A DNA stretch of 64,000 nucleotides from NCBI GenBank assembly GCA_019925095.2, contig CM034391.1, positions 3,003,051-3,067,050 of the forward strand, read 5' to 3'. Made by a program: the position numbers and the translations under genes. The notes under the pieces were generated by a model, which saw only the letters and a list, made by a program, of their open reading frames with translations, had not been told where the DNA came from and ran no database searches. Below are positions 1 to 13,600 of this stretch, piece by piece. The first letter of the stretch is position 1. Each line of letters starts with the position of its first letter. The stretch comes from Dendrolimus kikuchii. Taxonomy: Eukaryota > Arthropoda > Insecta > Lepidoptera > Lasiocampidae.

Positions 1-144
1 TTCACAGACCTCCCAGCTGCACTTGTCCGTGTTGCAGCGGTCTTGGGGTTCGAAGGCAATGATCAAACATTATTCTATGGATTTTTATTAATAAATCAGC
101 AGGCAAACACACACTGTATTTGCCAAACCAAGCTCTGTCAGTAC

Positions 145-1055
145 TCTATAATATTATAAAATTCTAAACATGCCGTGTCTGTATATTGAAGCTATTTAAA
201 AAAAAACCTACTGGAATAGACGATAATTCAGATAAACGTTGGAGAACACGATGCAATTTATTTAGATTTCTTCTCTGTTTGGTCGGGATTCACGTAAAAA
301 CCACTGGGCCAATTTCGATGTCTTTTCGCTGATCAACAGCAAACTCTTAAACTTAAAATCTGAACTACTTTTAATCCCGGGAATTTATCTGGGAATGATT
401 TTAAATGGCCAGATTAAAAATATGGAATTCCAACGCGATCTGTACACTGGTCAATAACAAATTTTATGTAATAAAAAGTACATACATACATACATAACTT
501 CACGCCAGTTCCCTTGCGGGGTAGGCACGAACAACAGAGCGCCATTCAGGCTTATTCTTACACACCTCACTTGCTTCTTTGACATTCATAGCTCTTGTCA
601 TGCACGCTCTCTGTTCTTAAGGCTCCTGACATCACCCTCTGCTAGTACACGATCAATTTGATCATGGAAATCGTGGCCTTCCACGACTTCTGACATCACA
701 ATTCTGCTAGTACACGATCAATTTGATCATGGAAGGTGTGTCGTGGCCTTCCACGACTTCTGCATCACATCCACTTTTGCATTGTATATCTGTTTAGTCC
801 ATTCTTTCATCATGCATTCTTTCCACATGCCCGAACCACATTTAAGCATTCCTGTAATCCTTACCTTCACCCCGACACTCTCTTCCATACCCAACTCTCA
901 TTTAATAAAAAGTTGTTCGGGTGCATAAAAATTCTGTTACAGTTTTCACTAAAAGGATGGCTTACATTCTCTTTTAAATGCTGCGATACTTTGTGTCCCT
1001 GGAGTCCCGCACGAATTTCAAGTCAAGCGTGGACGAAGACTCGGGAATATCCTAG
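145..1055 (+). mobile_element. Helitron-like element D1, interrupted by an RTE copy
   Basis: The 5' end is TCTATAATATTATAAAA and the 3' end is CTAG followed by a host T, the usual Helitron termini. The same body, with phrases such as 'ctaaacatgccgtgtct', recurs at 36616-37134 and 11190-11830. An RTE tail at 479-902 splits it. No Rep/helicase coding sequence is present, so it is non-autonomous. Confidence 0.6.
479..902 (-). mobile_element. RTE-type retrotransposon 3' end (family A, copy 1)
   Basis: On the minus strand the copy ends in a (TATG)n tail, seen as (TACA)n at 479. It is flanked by a 10-bp target duplication, taataaaaag, at 469-478 and 903-912. It is 5'-truncated. A segment around 'gctagtacacgatcaatttg' is duplicated in tandem within the copy (about 640-735). 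Confidence 0.85.
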
Positions 1056-1543
1056 TCATTTATAAAAATTACTTTGATAAACCTAGTATTTAAACTATAT
1101 TAAAAAAAAAAAACCCAATAACAATAAATATGATGTAAAGATGCGCTACTGAGGAATTTGTAGCGCCGCTTCTTCTCCTTTCAACAGTAATTAAAATTGC
1201 TTTGGAAGTCATGAGTCTACCACTTTCAATAAATAACCTGTAACATTGCATTTTGAAATTCATTTTTAAAGCAAACAACTCATGTTTGGGTTATGGGTAA
1301 TTCACAACGGACCATTCTGAGGCCAATCCCAGGACACCCAGACCGTAGCAATAATGGAAAGTTAGAAAAAAAAGCTAATAAATCTCCATAAACACGGAGG
1401 TAACAACAAAACGAATAGATAAAATATTCGACCATGGACAAGTTGGCACTTTCAACTCGTTCCAAAGTGTCCATAGACAAGTCAACACTGAATTAATTTT
1501 TTGAATGAAACACGTAAGAAACACTTCTAAATTACATAAAAAA

Positions 1544-1647
1544 TTATTCACCAGTATCATCACATTCAGGAGTACAGATCACTACTCGCTTGGTGCCGAA
1601 ACACTGCATCTGCAGACGGGTCAGCTTCGTACCGAACAAAAAGTACC
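1544..1647 (-). CDS. Copper transporter exon 4 with stop
   Basis: Encodes YFLFGTKLTRLQMQCFG..., ending CDDTGE and TAA (1544-1546). It completes the GxxxG-YFLF end of the third membrane segment. The cytosolic tail has cysteines but no C-terminal HCH. No clear AATAAA was found just downstream. Confidence 0.85.
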
Positions 1648-4600
1648 CTGAAATTTAAAATATTAAATTAATTATTATATATCTTTATCCGTGCAGGAAC
1701 GGAGAAAGAATACAATTTCCTGCGGCCGGGCGGCCTGTCGTAAAAGGCGACAAAACAACCCACAGCCAGGTGGTAGGGTATTTGCTCGACTGGATGGCGA
1801 CCACCCCTGGTCTAGAGTATGCCGCCATAACAACCTTGTGTTGTGTTCCGGCATTAGTGACCAGGTTCCAGTCTCCTTTAAGAGAGCAGCAGCGCATATG
1901 TAGCACCTTTGGTGTTGCAAATGTCCATAGGCGATGGTAACCGCTTTCCATCAAGTGGGCCGTCTGCCTGTCTGCTGAACTCATGCAATAAAAAAAAATA
2001 AAAAAAATTAATTGCTGCTATAGAACAAGGATTGTTTTATTAAGAACAGTGAACATAATAGGGGAGCGGTAAGTAAAATCAACTGAAATAATTTTTAGCC
2101 CCTTACGAAACTTTACGGACTCATAAATTTTCTAACAACATACAAGCATGTCATATTTTTTTTTAGTAAAATTAGTCAAACAGTACATTCATTACTCTTT
2201 AAAAAGTAATTAGAATTATTTGTATCATATTAAAAAAAATTATAAGATATTATTTTAACGCCTCTTCTATATATGTGTAGCAGCGAGAGACGGCAGAGAG
2301 CAGTACTCACTGTCGAGTGTTGATGTGAACTAATTTATTTTGGCAACGGTAACCTTAAGTACAAATATTAACAAGTCGTACAGCTAGTACAATATATAGC
2401 ACAATGAGTGAGCGGGACGGATGATGTGCAAGCGAGATAGAGCAACTAGTAATATGGCCGCTGCCGCATTGCGCTAGTCAGTAGTTCGTTGTCCACTGCG
2501 ATGACTAGACGTATGCAACTCCCATATATGTATATATAAAGAAATTTCAATAAAGTTTAAATAATATTGTTATGAGTAATTAATAGAAAATACACACCTA
2601 ACATCATCCCAAAGACCACAGCGAGCAGAAGGTGTACATTATACACCATGACGGCAAGCATGAGCAGGTAGCCCACCACATTGTGCACAATGAACACGCC
2701 CGACTGGTGGGCGTTCACCAGCGCCCTAGAAAAAGAAAAGAAAGACAAACGCTTACTAGGTCAATATTCTATAATCAGAACAACGGATTAGACGACAGTC
2801 AAACGTGTCCACATCCCTATTGATTTACAATAAATTTTAATACATACATACATACATACATAACTTCACGCCAGTTCCCTTGCGGGGTAGGCACGAACAA
2901 CAGAGTGCCATTTAGGCTTATTCTTACACACCTCACTTGCCTCTTTGACATTCATAACTCTTGTCATGCACACTCGTCTGTTCTTAAGGCTCCTGACATC
3001 ACCTTCTGCTAGTACACGATCAATTTGATCATGGAAGGTGTATCGTGACCTTCCACGACTTCTGCATCCATCCACTTTTGCATTGTATATCTGTTTAGTC
3101 ATTCTTTCATCATGCATTCTTTCCACATGCCCGAACCACCGGAGCATTCCTTTCCTTACCTTCACCCCGACACTCTCTTTCAGACCAACTCTCTTTCTTA
3201 CTTCGGTATTACGAACGCGGTCCGCGAGCGTCACTCCGCAGATTTTGCGCAGTGCTCGCATCTCGACCGCGTTTACTCTACTTTCATGCTCTTTCTTCCA
3301 TACCCAACTCTCGCTTCCATACGCGAGCGTAGGTACCAGCACCGCGTTGTGTACGGCGAGCTGGGCCTTCTGGCTGAGGTTCTTAGCGCCTAGAAGTTTA
3401 CCTAACGCTGCATTTAAACTATTCCCCAAATTCACTCTTCTTTCTATATCAGCGGTGTACCTTCCATCCCTGCTAAAAGCACATCCAAGATATACAAACT
3501 CATTCACTTGCTCTAGCATAACATCATCGACCATTATCCTTGCATTCGTTCTGGTTTCTTCTCTTTCAAACACCATAACCTTTGTTTTCTTCGCATTCAA
3601 ATGTAAGCCTCTCGCCTGACAGTCATCTTTCATCATTGTGACTAGTGTTTGCAGTTCTGATGGCGATTCGGCTAAAAGCACGGCATCATCCGCATAAAGC
3701 AAGGTGCTTACAACTAGATCACTCATCCGCACCCCAACATCCATCAATCTTATTCTCTGGAGACAATCGTCCAGATATAGGATGAACAGCAAAGCCGACA
3801 GCACGCAGCCCTGGCGGACGCCAATATTGACGTCAAACCAGGGCGACAGGCTACCTTCCACCCGCACGCATGTCAAACGTGTCCACATCCCTATTGATTT
3901 ACAATAAATTTTAATGTATACACATAAAAGAACAGGCGTTAAAATAACATCATTTAACTTATAAAATATCAGAATAAAACTACGTTTGAACGGATTTAAG
4001 TGCGTTATTTTATTTGATTTTTATTATTCTGACGTTTCAGCCATATCGTTAATGTGATGATAGAAATAATTTTAATATAATAACTTTACAAACAATTACC
4101 GGCAGACAGAAAAAATAGCAGTCTGTATTTTTGACCAGACCCATTTATTTTTATATATTTCGATGCGCTGAATCCGAATCTGGGGTCACTTTGGTCCATA
4201 CACCCTCAAATCCTCAATTTGTATAACTCATAAACTCTAGTGGAACGGAGTATGAAGCGTTGATGTCATTAACGACAAAATACACAAATGTCATTGGTAG
4301 ATTTGAAAATCGCGCCTTTTTCAATGTCAATCGATAGAGAGATATAATGCTCTGTGGTCAACGCCCACTTCGACCCACTGGGTCGTTGTAAGCGCTGTGT
4401 GATCGACAATATTGACGTCATAAGTGACGTTTTTGCCACAACCGTCAACGACCACGGTCGCAGCATTTTCGTACGGAGCATTTTGGGCGTGAGATACTAA
4501 AGGAACACGCCCTATACATAACGCTTCTTACATTTCAAAATAGTTTACGCTCGGTAGAGTTTAGAGAGAATACCACGAAAAGGAATTAGACGAAGAATGT

Positions 4601-7600
4601 AAACCTGCCATAACAATGTTAAAGCCCTTCTTTATACATGTAGCGTTCCTCACCTAACTTTAAATGAGGCCCAACGGCTGACTTGTCCGGAGCTAGTATT
4701 TCTACTTGTAGTTGGCTCCATACTACCTTGTTCTCTGTAATAAAAAAAATACATATTGGACACTGCGAAAATAAGAAAAAATTCAAGGCAATAATATTCA
4801 GGCTTGTTTTTATCACCTATTTTAGTAAAATTAACAATTGGCTTCTTCGCTATTAATAATGATTTTTTTTAAAGAACTGAAAAGTTAAGATGACGTTCAA
4901 TGTCATTGAATGAATTTTATATTAAAAAGGACCATTTTAGTTGCTTCCAAATTGAAATAATATATCAGCTTTAACGTAATTACGCTTTCAATTTAGTTTT
5001 ATAAGTCTCAATACGAGAATAGTTTGTTTTTACGAGTAGACGAAATCGAGGCCTTACCATAGTCACGAGTTTGTAAAAACGAACAACTGCACGTGTGTGC
5101 AACCATAATAAAACTTATTTCAACAAATTTGCGAGAAAACAGTATAATAGGTGGCGAAATAAACATAAACAATAAAACAGTCGGAAAGTCGCAACAATCT
5201 TTGACGTTTGTTATATAAAATGGCGCGCATTTGCAAATGTCATCACGTGCGGGTGGTGAAAATTAAAACTACATCTTTCGTCTCATTTTCTTTATAGTAT
5301 TAAAGTGAGACAAACGTATTGATCAAAAGCGCTTCCAAAGAATTTCGATTAGTCCGCTTATTTTTATTCTCGTAATGTGAAACCCCTTCTGGAAGTCTTA
5401 TATATTTGTTCACCTAAGTAGCTATTTTACCACATGGCTTGCGATAAAATAGATACTTAGGTGAGAGTACCTATTTCACCGCACGTTCCATTGTGAGGTG
5501 CGTAATTTTTAACTTTCGAACAATGTATACGGGCTTCGTAAATATGTTGAAAAATATATAATTAGTAAAATTAAAACGTCAGTCAAGTGTGCATTGTCCA
5601 TTCGAACAAATTTTGTAACTTGTGCGGATTATCGGCTCATGCGCGTTTACACATTAGTATTGTTATATAACAAAGGATATAATAACAAAGGCCATTTGTT
5701 GGGCAACGAAGAAAATTTGCATATTTAAAGAATTTGAAGTAATATCTTGTCTAACAAATACTATACATAGTAATTGTAACACTTGCTCATTCTGCGTAGA
5801 TTGTGTGGTTTCTGTCGATTTTGTATGTCTATTTACACAGAAATCGACTTTTAGATAATATCGCTTTGTGTATAGTAGTTATATAAGTTAGCGTAGTTTG
5901 TATTACGGGCAAAACGTAGATACGTCCTTGAAGTTCGTAAACTTCATTGCCTAGAACATCATTAAAAGGTTCAAAGACAGAGCTGAGAGCAATATTGCGC
6001 TATTCGGACTCGCATGCCATCTCTTTCGCACAACACATCGTAATGTGTAATAAAAAATGACATTTGACTGGACCTGCGCACGGAACTAACTTCACTTGAA
6101 GCGCATTAAAAAAGTTTTGCGCATATTGTATGTAAATATGTAGCAATCATATAGACTACAAAATAATTTTCGCACCCATGCGTCTAAAACGCTTAACCTT
6201 GTCTGACGGCATACTATAATAGATTTTTTTTTATTGCAGGAGATCAGCAGACAGGCAGACGGCCCACTTGATGGAAAGCGGTTACCATCGTCTATGGACA
6301 TTTGCAACAGCAAAGTTGCTACAAATGCGCTGCTGCTCTCTTAAGGGAAACTGGAACCTGATCACTAATGCCGGAACACAACTTAAGGTTGTTATGGCGA
6401 CAAACTTTAGACCAGGGGTGGTAGCCATCCAGTCGGCCAAATGCCCTACCACCTGGCTATGGGTTGTTAAGTCGCCTCTTACGACAGGCCGCCCGGCCGC
6501 AGGAAATTGTATTCTTTCTCCGTTCCTGCACGGATAATAATATATATAACTAACTAACATAACTGAGATTATTCTGTCGCCCCTTACGATCGGCCGCCAG
6601 GCCGCAGAATTTTCTCAGCTCCTACACGAATAAAAGTACGTAAGACTTAGTTAGATAAAAGGATAAATAATCAGATACTATGCAAAGGTATTTTAAATAA
6701 ATAGCCTCAAAAAATCGAGAATGCTTTACGTTCAAAATCATAGTCGTGATAATAAAATCACAAGGCAAATAAACTGCGTTATAAAAGCATACAATTTAAA
6801 AATTAGTTTATTGCTGACATCATAAAACATTATATTTCGCGTGAAATGGAAATTGTTACACAGTATAACTATATCGATAACGTTTGTGATTATAAAATTC
6901 GCCACAGGAATTTCACGCCCAATTTACTTTGATATGAAACACAAGATTATGCAGGTATATTTTTCAAATTTGTATCATTTACGAACTTTAGCAGTGTTAT
7001 GCATATAAATGTGTTAATTAACGTTCTAAACATTAGTTAACTAAGTAACTGATTAAGCCATAAATATTATATAAAAATTTCTAATTCATAAACAAAAAAT
7101 TTACATTGTTTAACTAAATACGTCCTGACCTACGGGGCCGAGACATGGACACTGACGGCAGGATTGGTCCATAAGTTCCAAGTCGCTCAACGGGCTATAG
7201 AGCGCGCATGTTTGGTGTTTCTCTTATGGATAAAATTAGAAATGAGGATATCCGTAAGAGAACCAAGGTAACCGACATAGCTCGCAAAATTAGCAAGTTG
7301 AAGTGGCATTGGGCCGGTCACGTCTGCCGCAGGACCGATAGCCGATGGAGCAGACGAGTCCTGGAGTGGAGACCGCGTCTCGGTAAACGTAGTGTCGGAA
7401 GCCCTCCAGCTCGATGGACCGACGACCTGCGCAAGGTCGTCTTTAGGCGCTGGATGAGGAATTCAAAGGACAGGGATGAGTGGCGCCGTCTTGGGAAGGC
7501 CTATGTCCAGCAGTGGACTGCGAATGGCTGACGACAAACGAAATACTACTTAACTTTTTTACCCTAGCAACTTTTTGGTAGATTTTGGCAGAATATGAAC

Positions 7601-10600
7601 GGTACGAACAAGCTTCTTATCAAAATTATAAAAAAGAATCTGTCTGTCGGCTGACGCATTATGTACTCAGCACATTATATTGTGTTACTTATAATTGAGA
7701 GGTTGAGGATCATTGTGACTTTATTTTCATATTGTTGTAAATATTTCATCATCACCACCCTATATTATATATATATATATAATACATCTTGCTCAATCTG
7801 CGGAGTGACGCTCGCGTACCGCGTTCGTAATACCGAAGTAAGAAAGAGAGTTGGTCTGAAAGAGAGTGTCGGGGTGAAGGTAAGGAAAGGAATGCTCCGG
7901 CAGTTCGGGCATGTGGAAAGAATGCACGATGAAAGAATGACTAAACAGATATACAATGCTAAAGTGGATGGATGCAGAAGTCGTGGAAGGCCACGACACA
8001 CCTTCCATGATCAAATTGATCGTGTACTAGCCGAAGGTGATGTCAGGAGCCTTAAGAACAGACGAGCGTGCATGACAAGAGTTATGAATGTCAAAGAAGC
8101 AAGTGAGGTGTGTAAGAATAAGCCTGAATGGCGATATGTTGTACGTGCCTACCCCGCAAGGGAATTGCCGTGAAGTTATGTATGTATGTATAAACTACAC
8201 GCATTTAGGGATACCGGCATAGAAAGTGGGCGTAAAACCTAGCTAAAATCGCTGACTTTAGTTTTTCGTCTTTGATCATGATCTACAATTACATCAGGCC
8301 TTTATATTATTACACCACCCTGATTTAAAGAAAGAATCCCTAATTCAGAGTAGTATCATAATCAATAAGTAAATCGTGTGATTCCTTGCTGCTTTGTTTT
8401 CTCGATTAGTGGACCTTCATCTGCTGATTATATTACACGCAGATATATATATAGTATAGTTCTGCTTACCAATTTCGGTAACGGCGACCCCTCAAATTAT
8501 TATTTCGGCACCTGCGAGCTCTAATGTGGCTGGCCAGACCGAATTTGTTTTTAAATTCCCGGCCACATATCGCACAATATAGTTGGCCAGCGGCGTTAAA
8601 CGTATAGCTATAAGAGGGCTTGGCTCGCTCTTTGCGAATTTGACGTTTTGTATCCAGATCTAATAAGAAAGTACCTATTCATGCTAAACTCGAAATAAAA
8701 TGCCGTTAGAATTACTATAGAGTTTATTAGAACTATACAAACACGTATAACACAGGTACAAATATAACCGAACACAACAAATCCAAACGTAATGCAGAAG
8801 GTCGTAATTCAATAAAACGTGCAAAATAGATTACTTAGTGTATGTACACAGGTTTCGCCTTGATCATGGCTCTTGCTCGACTAATTCCCATCTCCATCAG
8901 GTCATCGTTTTATACTGCGCAACTGCAATGTCTCCGTACTTAAGTCGACTTAAAATACAACAATGGGCTGTTTTCTAATCACAAATTTTAAACATAAGGT
9001 AAACAAAAGAAGACGACCATAAAAGAATTTAAATGTTATTAGTTCAAATGCCGACGGGTAATAAATGTGCTTTGTTTCAGATATGCATGTGGATTTTGTT
9101 TTTTCGGGACCAGAGTTGTAACAATACTTTCGAAAGTATGAATACGCAGATATGATACATATATATAAACATTAATGTGGCTATTTGATAACGGCATTAT
9201 TTTTAATATGACGAATAAATAAAACGCATTTAGTCACAGTCAATTGTTTTAACACTATCGCAGGTGCGGCCGCAGCATAACCGCTTCTCTTATCTTTACT
9301 CGAAACCAAACCACAATGCAGGCTATGACAATGTCCTACTTTGCCCATTATACCTTTACAACGTGACCTTCGCAACAATGTAATAGTTAAGGCTTAAATA
9401 CCTTTCACCGTTCTACGTTAATGTGCCGGAATTATTACTATTATATAGGTAAGTAAATACGTTTATTAATCGACATAGGTATCCGGCTATAAGTATATTC
9501 ATTAATTGTATTAGGCCAAAATCTTGTATCGCAATGTATAAATTATACCAACATATCTGGTATTTTCAATTATATATCGGGCCTTTACTGCCATTTTATT
9601 GTAAGCGACATTTGTATCTAAGTATATTTTTTTATTGCAAAGGTATTGAAGCGTAGGAGGTCTTCAATGAAGCACCCTTTGGCTTGAAATATGCGTATAT
9701 TTAAATATTATGCGATTTTACAATAATGTTTCTTGCGCGTAAAGTTGTTCGTCTTTGTTCCGTTCTTGAATTTCGAATACTGGCGGTTAGCCGTAGACAA
9801 ATGAACGTTTGTCATAGGCAATTTTGATATTGCGTGTACACACCGGCGCGAGCGTACTGATTTCATACTCGGCTGGACCGGTGTGTACCTTCCCGTTCTA
9901 AATCGTGCCGCGACAGGTATTTTAAAATATTATTTTGTTTTAATACTGGCAAATTTTATTCAGTAGGGTCTAATCTAACTAAAACTGAAAGTCTTAAAAC
10001 AAAGTTATAGTTTGTAATACCTCTTACAACAAAAAATATAATTGGGTCCAAATGTTGCTTACGATAAAATCGTGGTAAAGGCTTGTTATTACGCTGACAA
10101 TATTAAAATAAGCCATTATCTATACTAATATTATAAAGAGGTGAAGTTTGTGACGTCGTAGGGGGTAATCTCTGGATGTACTAAACCGATTTTAAAAATT
10201 CTTTTACTGTAGGAAAGCTACGTTAACAGGGAGTATCATAGGCTATATAACATGATGCTATATACCACGGGAGCGGGACAGAGCACGGGTGAAACCGCGC
10301 CGGGCCGCTAGTATATAATAAATAAATTATTAATTAATGTAACATATATGTAAATTAAATGCTTAAAGTAAGAACTGACTGATTGACATTTATTAATTTT
10401 AATTTCTAATATTTAATTTTAATTGATCAAAAAACTGTTATTACGGATCTTTGTGTCTGAAATAAATAAATTATTATTATTATAATACACACACCGATAG
10501 CCCTACGATCAGTTTTTTTTTTAATTGTCATAGACATAGACAACACTTTATTGTTCACCAAAACAAAAATTACAAAAAAAATGTACAACAAGACAATAGT

Positions 10601-13600
10601 TACTTGGTAAAACAAAAGGCGGCCTTATCGCTAAAAGCGATCTTTTCCAGGCAACCTGATTCAAAGGAAATTCTTAAATTATCTATAATTATTATGCAAC
10701 AAAGAAAAGGAAAATGACATACATGGACAGCAGATTACAGTCTATTGTAAACTAGCACATACATTACTGCGTAAGACTTACATAATGATTCCTAAGTGAA
10801 TTTTTAAATATGGCAAAAGATTTAGCTTTTCTGACATCAGTAGGCAAAGAGTTCCAAAGTAAGACAGCCTGCATGGCGAAGGAGTTGGAATAAAATGTTG
10901 AAGAGTGTGCAGGTGCCATTAATAGGATATTATTAGTGGAGCGCAAATTGAGTGTATGTGACGTATGAAGGAAGTTGAAACATTGTCATAAGATTCCTCC
11001 GAAACCAGCAGCGGGCTGGTAGCGCCTCAAGTGTTTTAAACGTCAAACGGCGTCGGTTACTACTCTCAATCGGTAAGGTCATCAGCACTTTTGCTATATC
11101 CAGGAAAAAAAGACATCATTTTTTAATATATTCAATGAATTACAAAAACTGCCATTAAAAAGGAAGTCTCAAGATGACGAAGTCTTTTTACAGTATTATA
11201 AACTTCTAAACATGCCATGTCAGTAACATTGAAGCTATTTAAATTTTATTTTATTTAAGTTTATGGCTTGGCAGCTAGGTCTTTAAGCCAGATCTTAGTT
11301 TACAATATAGTTTCTTCATTTTCTTAAGCCTATGTGTAGCACAGCTGAACTGTAGGTAATTAGCTTAATTACTACTCAAATACTATCAATATCCTACAAC
11401 TATTGTTCATTTTAGAGTAATTTTACACATTTTTAGAAAATAAAACTGCACAGCACAACATCTCCTTTCAGTTCCCGCCAAAAACTCCGAAGCTATTTAA
11501 AAAATAGCAACTAGGATAGACTATATAAAAATATAAACGCTGGAGAATACGATGCATTCTTTTTTTTATTTCTTGTCTGTTCGTCTCGTGGGCCGAATTC
11601 GATGCGATTTTCGCTGAACGACAGCAGATTCTTAGACTTGAAATCTGCGCTACTTTTTATCTCGGGAATTCCGCGGGATTTTTCTGGGAATGATTAAAAA
11701 TGGCCAGATTAAAAAAATATTCGAATTCCAAAGTGATTTTTTCACAGATCGATAGCAAATTTTATGTTATAAAATGTGTGATATTTTACCCCGGGAATCC
11801 CATGGGAGTTCCAAGACTAATCTTTCTCTGAAGGGTAGGTAGGGTCGGTTAAGAGTAGAGAATACAATCCCGTGATCCCGACCGTTTTCTGACCCCGAAA
11901 TTCCCGGGACTGTATTTGGCTAATCTCGGGATTTTTGGGTTTGCCACAAACAGGTCTAGTTTGCACTCCGTTGTGAGTTGACAATGACCTTGCCTAGATG
12001 ATGAGTCACAAACAGATGATGAGTTAAGGCCACAAATCTCCCAATCCCAACCCCAATTGACACTAAAGGCAAAGTTACAGATGGAAATTGATAAGAGTAT
12101 GAAATCCCCAGAACCTGAAGTACAAATACAAAAGGAATCGGGGTTGGCAAATAGTATTAGACGTGAAATGAGCCTGTTTGAAAATGGAGGAGTTCGTGGA
12201 TATCACTTAGAAACAGCGTATAAGCATCTACTGTCTATTACTCAAACCATTGTAGAACCTGAACGAGCATTTTCAGCTGCTGCTTATGTTAGCAGTTGCA
12301 GGCTTGGAAGTCAAACCTTGGATGCATTGATATTTCTACGACTGTAATTTCGAAATTCTAATTAAGTCTTTTTGTCTCATAATAAAACTAAGTTTTAACG
12401 GTTTTAAGCGCGCTTATTTCGCGAAAACTTAAAAAAATATTATTCTTTTTGTCTCGTTATTTCTTACTTACAAAGTATAGTGTCTTTGTTTTGTCTTTTT
12501 TATTTTCTTACTACATTGTGAGTTGCGTCGTGGACTCGTGGAATAAAATTATATAACATTTTTCTAGAAATTACTCGTTTTTTTACATTTGAGCCCAATT
12601 AGAAACCACATAGTCTAATCCCGGGTTAGCCCCGGGATCCCGGGATTACGCATCAAGAATCCAGTAATCCCGGGATCGAAAAACATGCTCGGGATTGCAT
12701 TCTCTAGTTAAGAGTAAATGAAACAGCTCAAGGGTCAACAAAGGCTCGTTTTGAACAACCAAAATTATCCTTCGATATCAAATTATTCATCGTTGTATAA
12801 ACACGTCAGAGAATGCAGTCCTTTCAAACCATACATTTTATACATCGCTTTAATTTAAAATAGACCCCTTTTGAAGAAAATGTTCACCGTTTTGTCTGTT
12901 CTTATATAACAAGACTTCGAACTGAAAATGATATGCACATTTTACTTTGCTGCTTCATATTCATATACATATATATATATTTTTTTTCTATTGCAGGAGT
13001 TCAGCAGACAGGCAGACGGCCCACTTGATGGAAAGCGGTTACCATCGCCTATGGACATCTGCAACACCAAAGGTGCTACAGATGCGCTGCTGCTCTCTTA
13101 AGGGTCACTGGAACCTGGTCACTAATGCCGGAACACAACTCAAGGTTGTTATGGCGACATGCTTTAGACCAGGGGTGGTAGCCATCCAGTCGGGCAAGTG
13201 CCCTACCACCTGGCAAAATATATATCACTGATTATATTAAATTTCGCATAATCACATAAAACGCAGTTATTTTATTGTCTATTTATAACATGCGTTGTTT
13301 GAAGCATATCATTATGAACGCAACTTTATATAGTTAATGATAAAGTCGTAAAATAATAATTTGCAGCGGGAACAATAGTTTACTGATAACGTTAGTTATT
13401 TGACGAAACTTGTTAAATAATTAACGACAGACAACTACTATTTTTACGACGACTAAGTGATAAAATATCAATTAGTATTCATTTTACTTCAAGTAATCAC
13501 ACAGATAGCGCCATAGTCATTAGACTATATACGCGTCAAAACAGAACATCGAGACTTTACCGCCATTTTATGGTATGCGACAACTGAGCCAGGTGGTAGG

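Noticed and set aside
1675..1984. Overlapping ORFs on both strands (61-99 codons) and the same ORFs at 6268, 12947, 13568, 42562, 44394 and 57780
   Set aside because: They recur only inside family B retroposon copies and differ in frame and ends between copies.
3038..3619. 193-codon plus-strand ORF
   Set aside because: It is the antisense shadow of the RTE reverse transcriptase frame on the minus strand. The same shadow appears in other copies.
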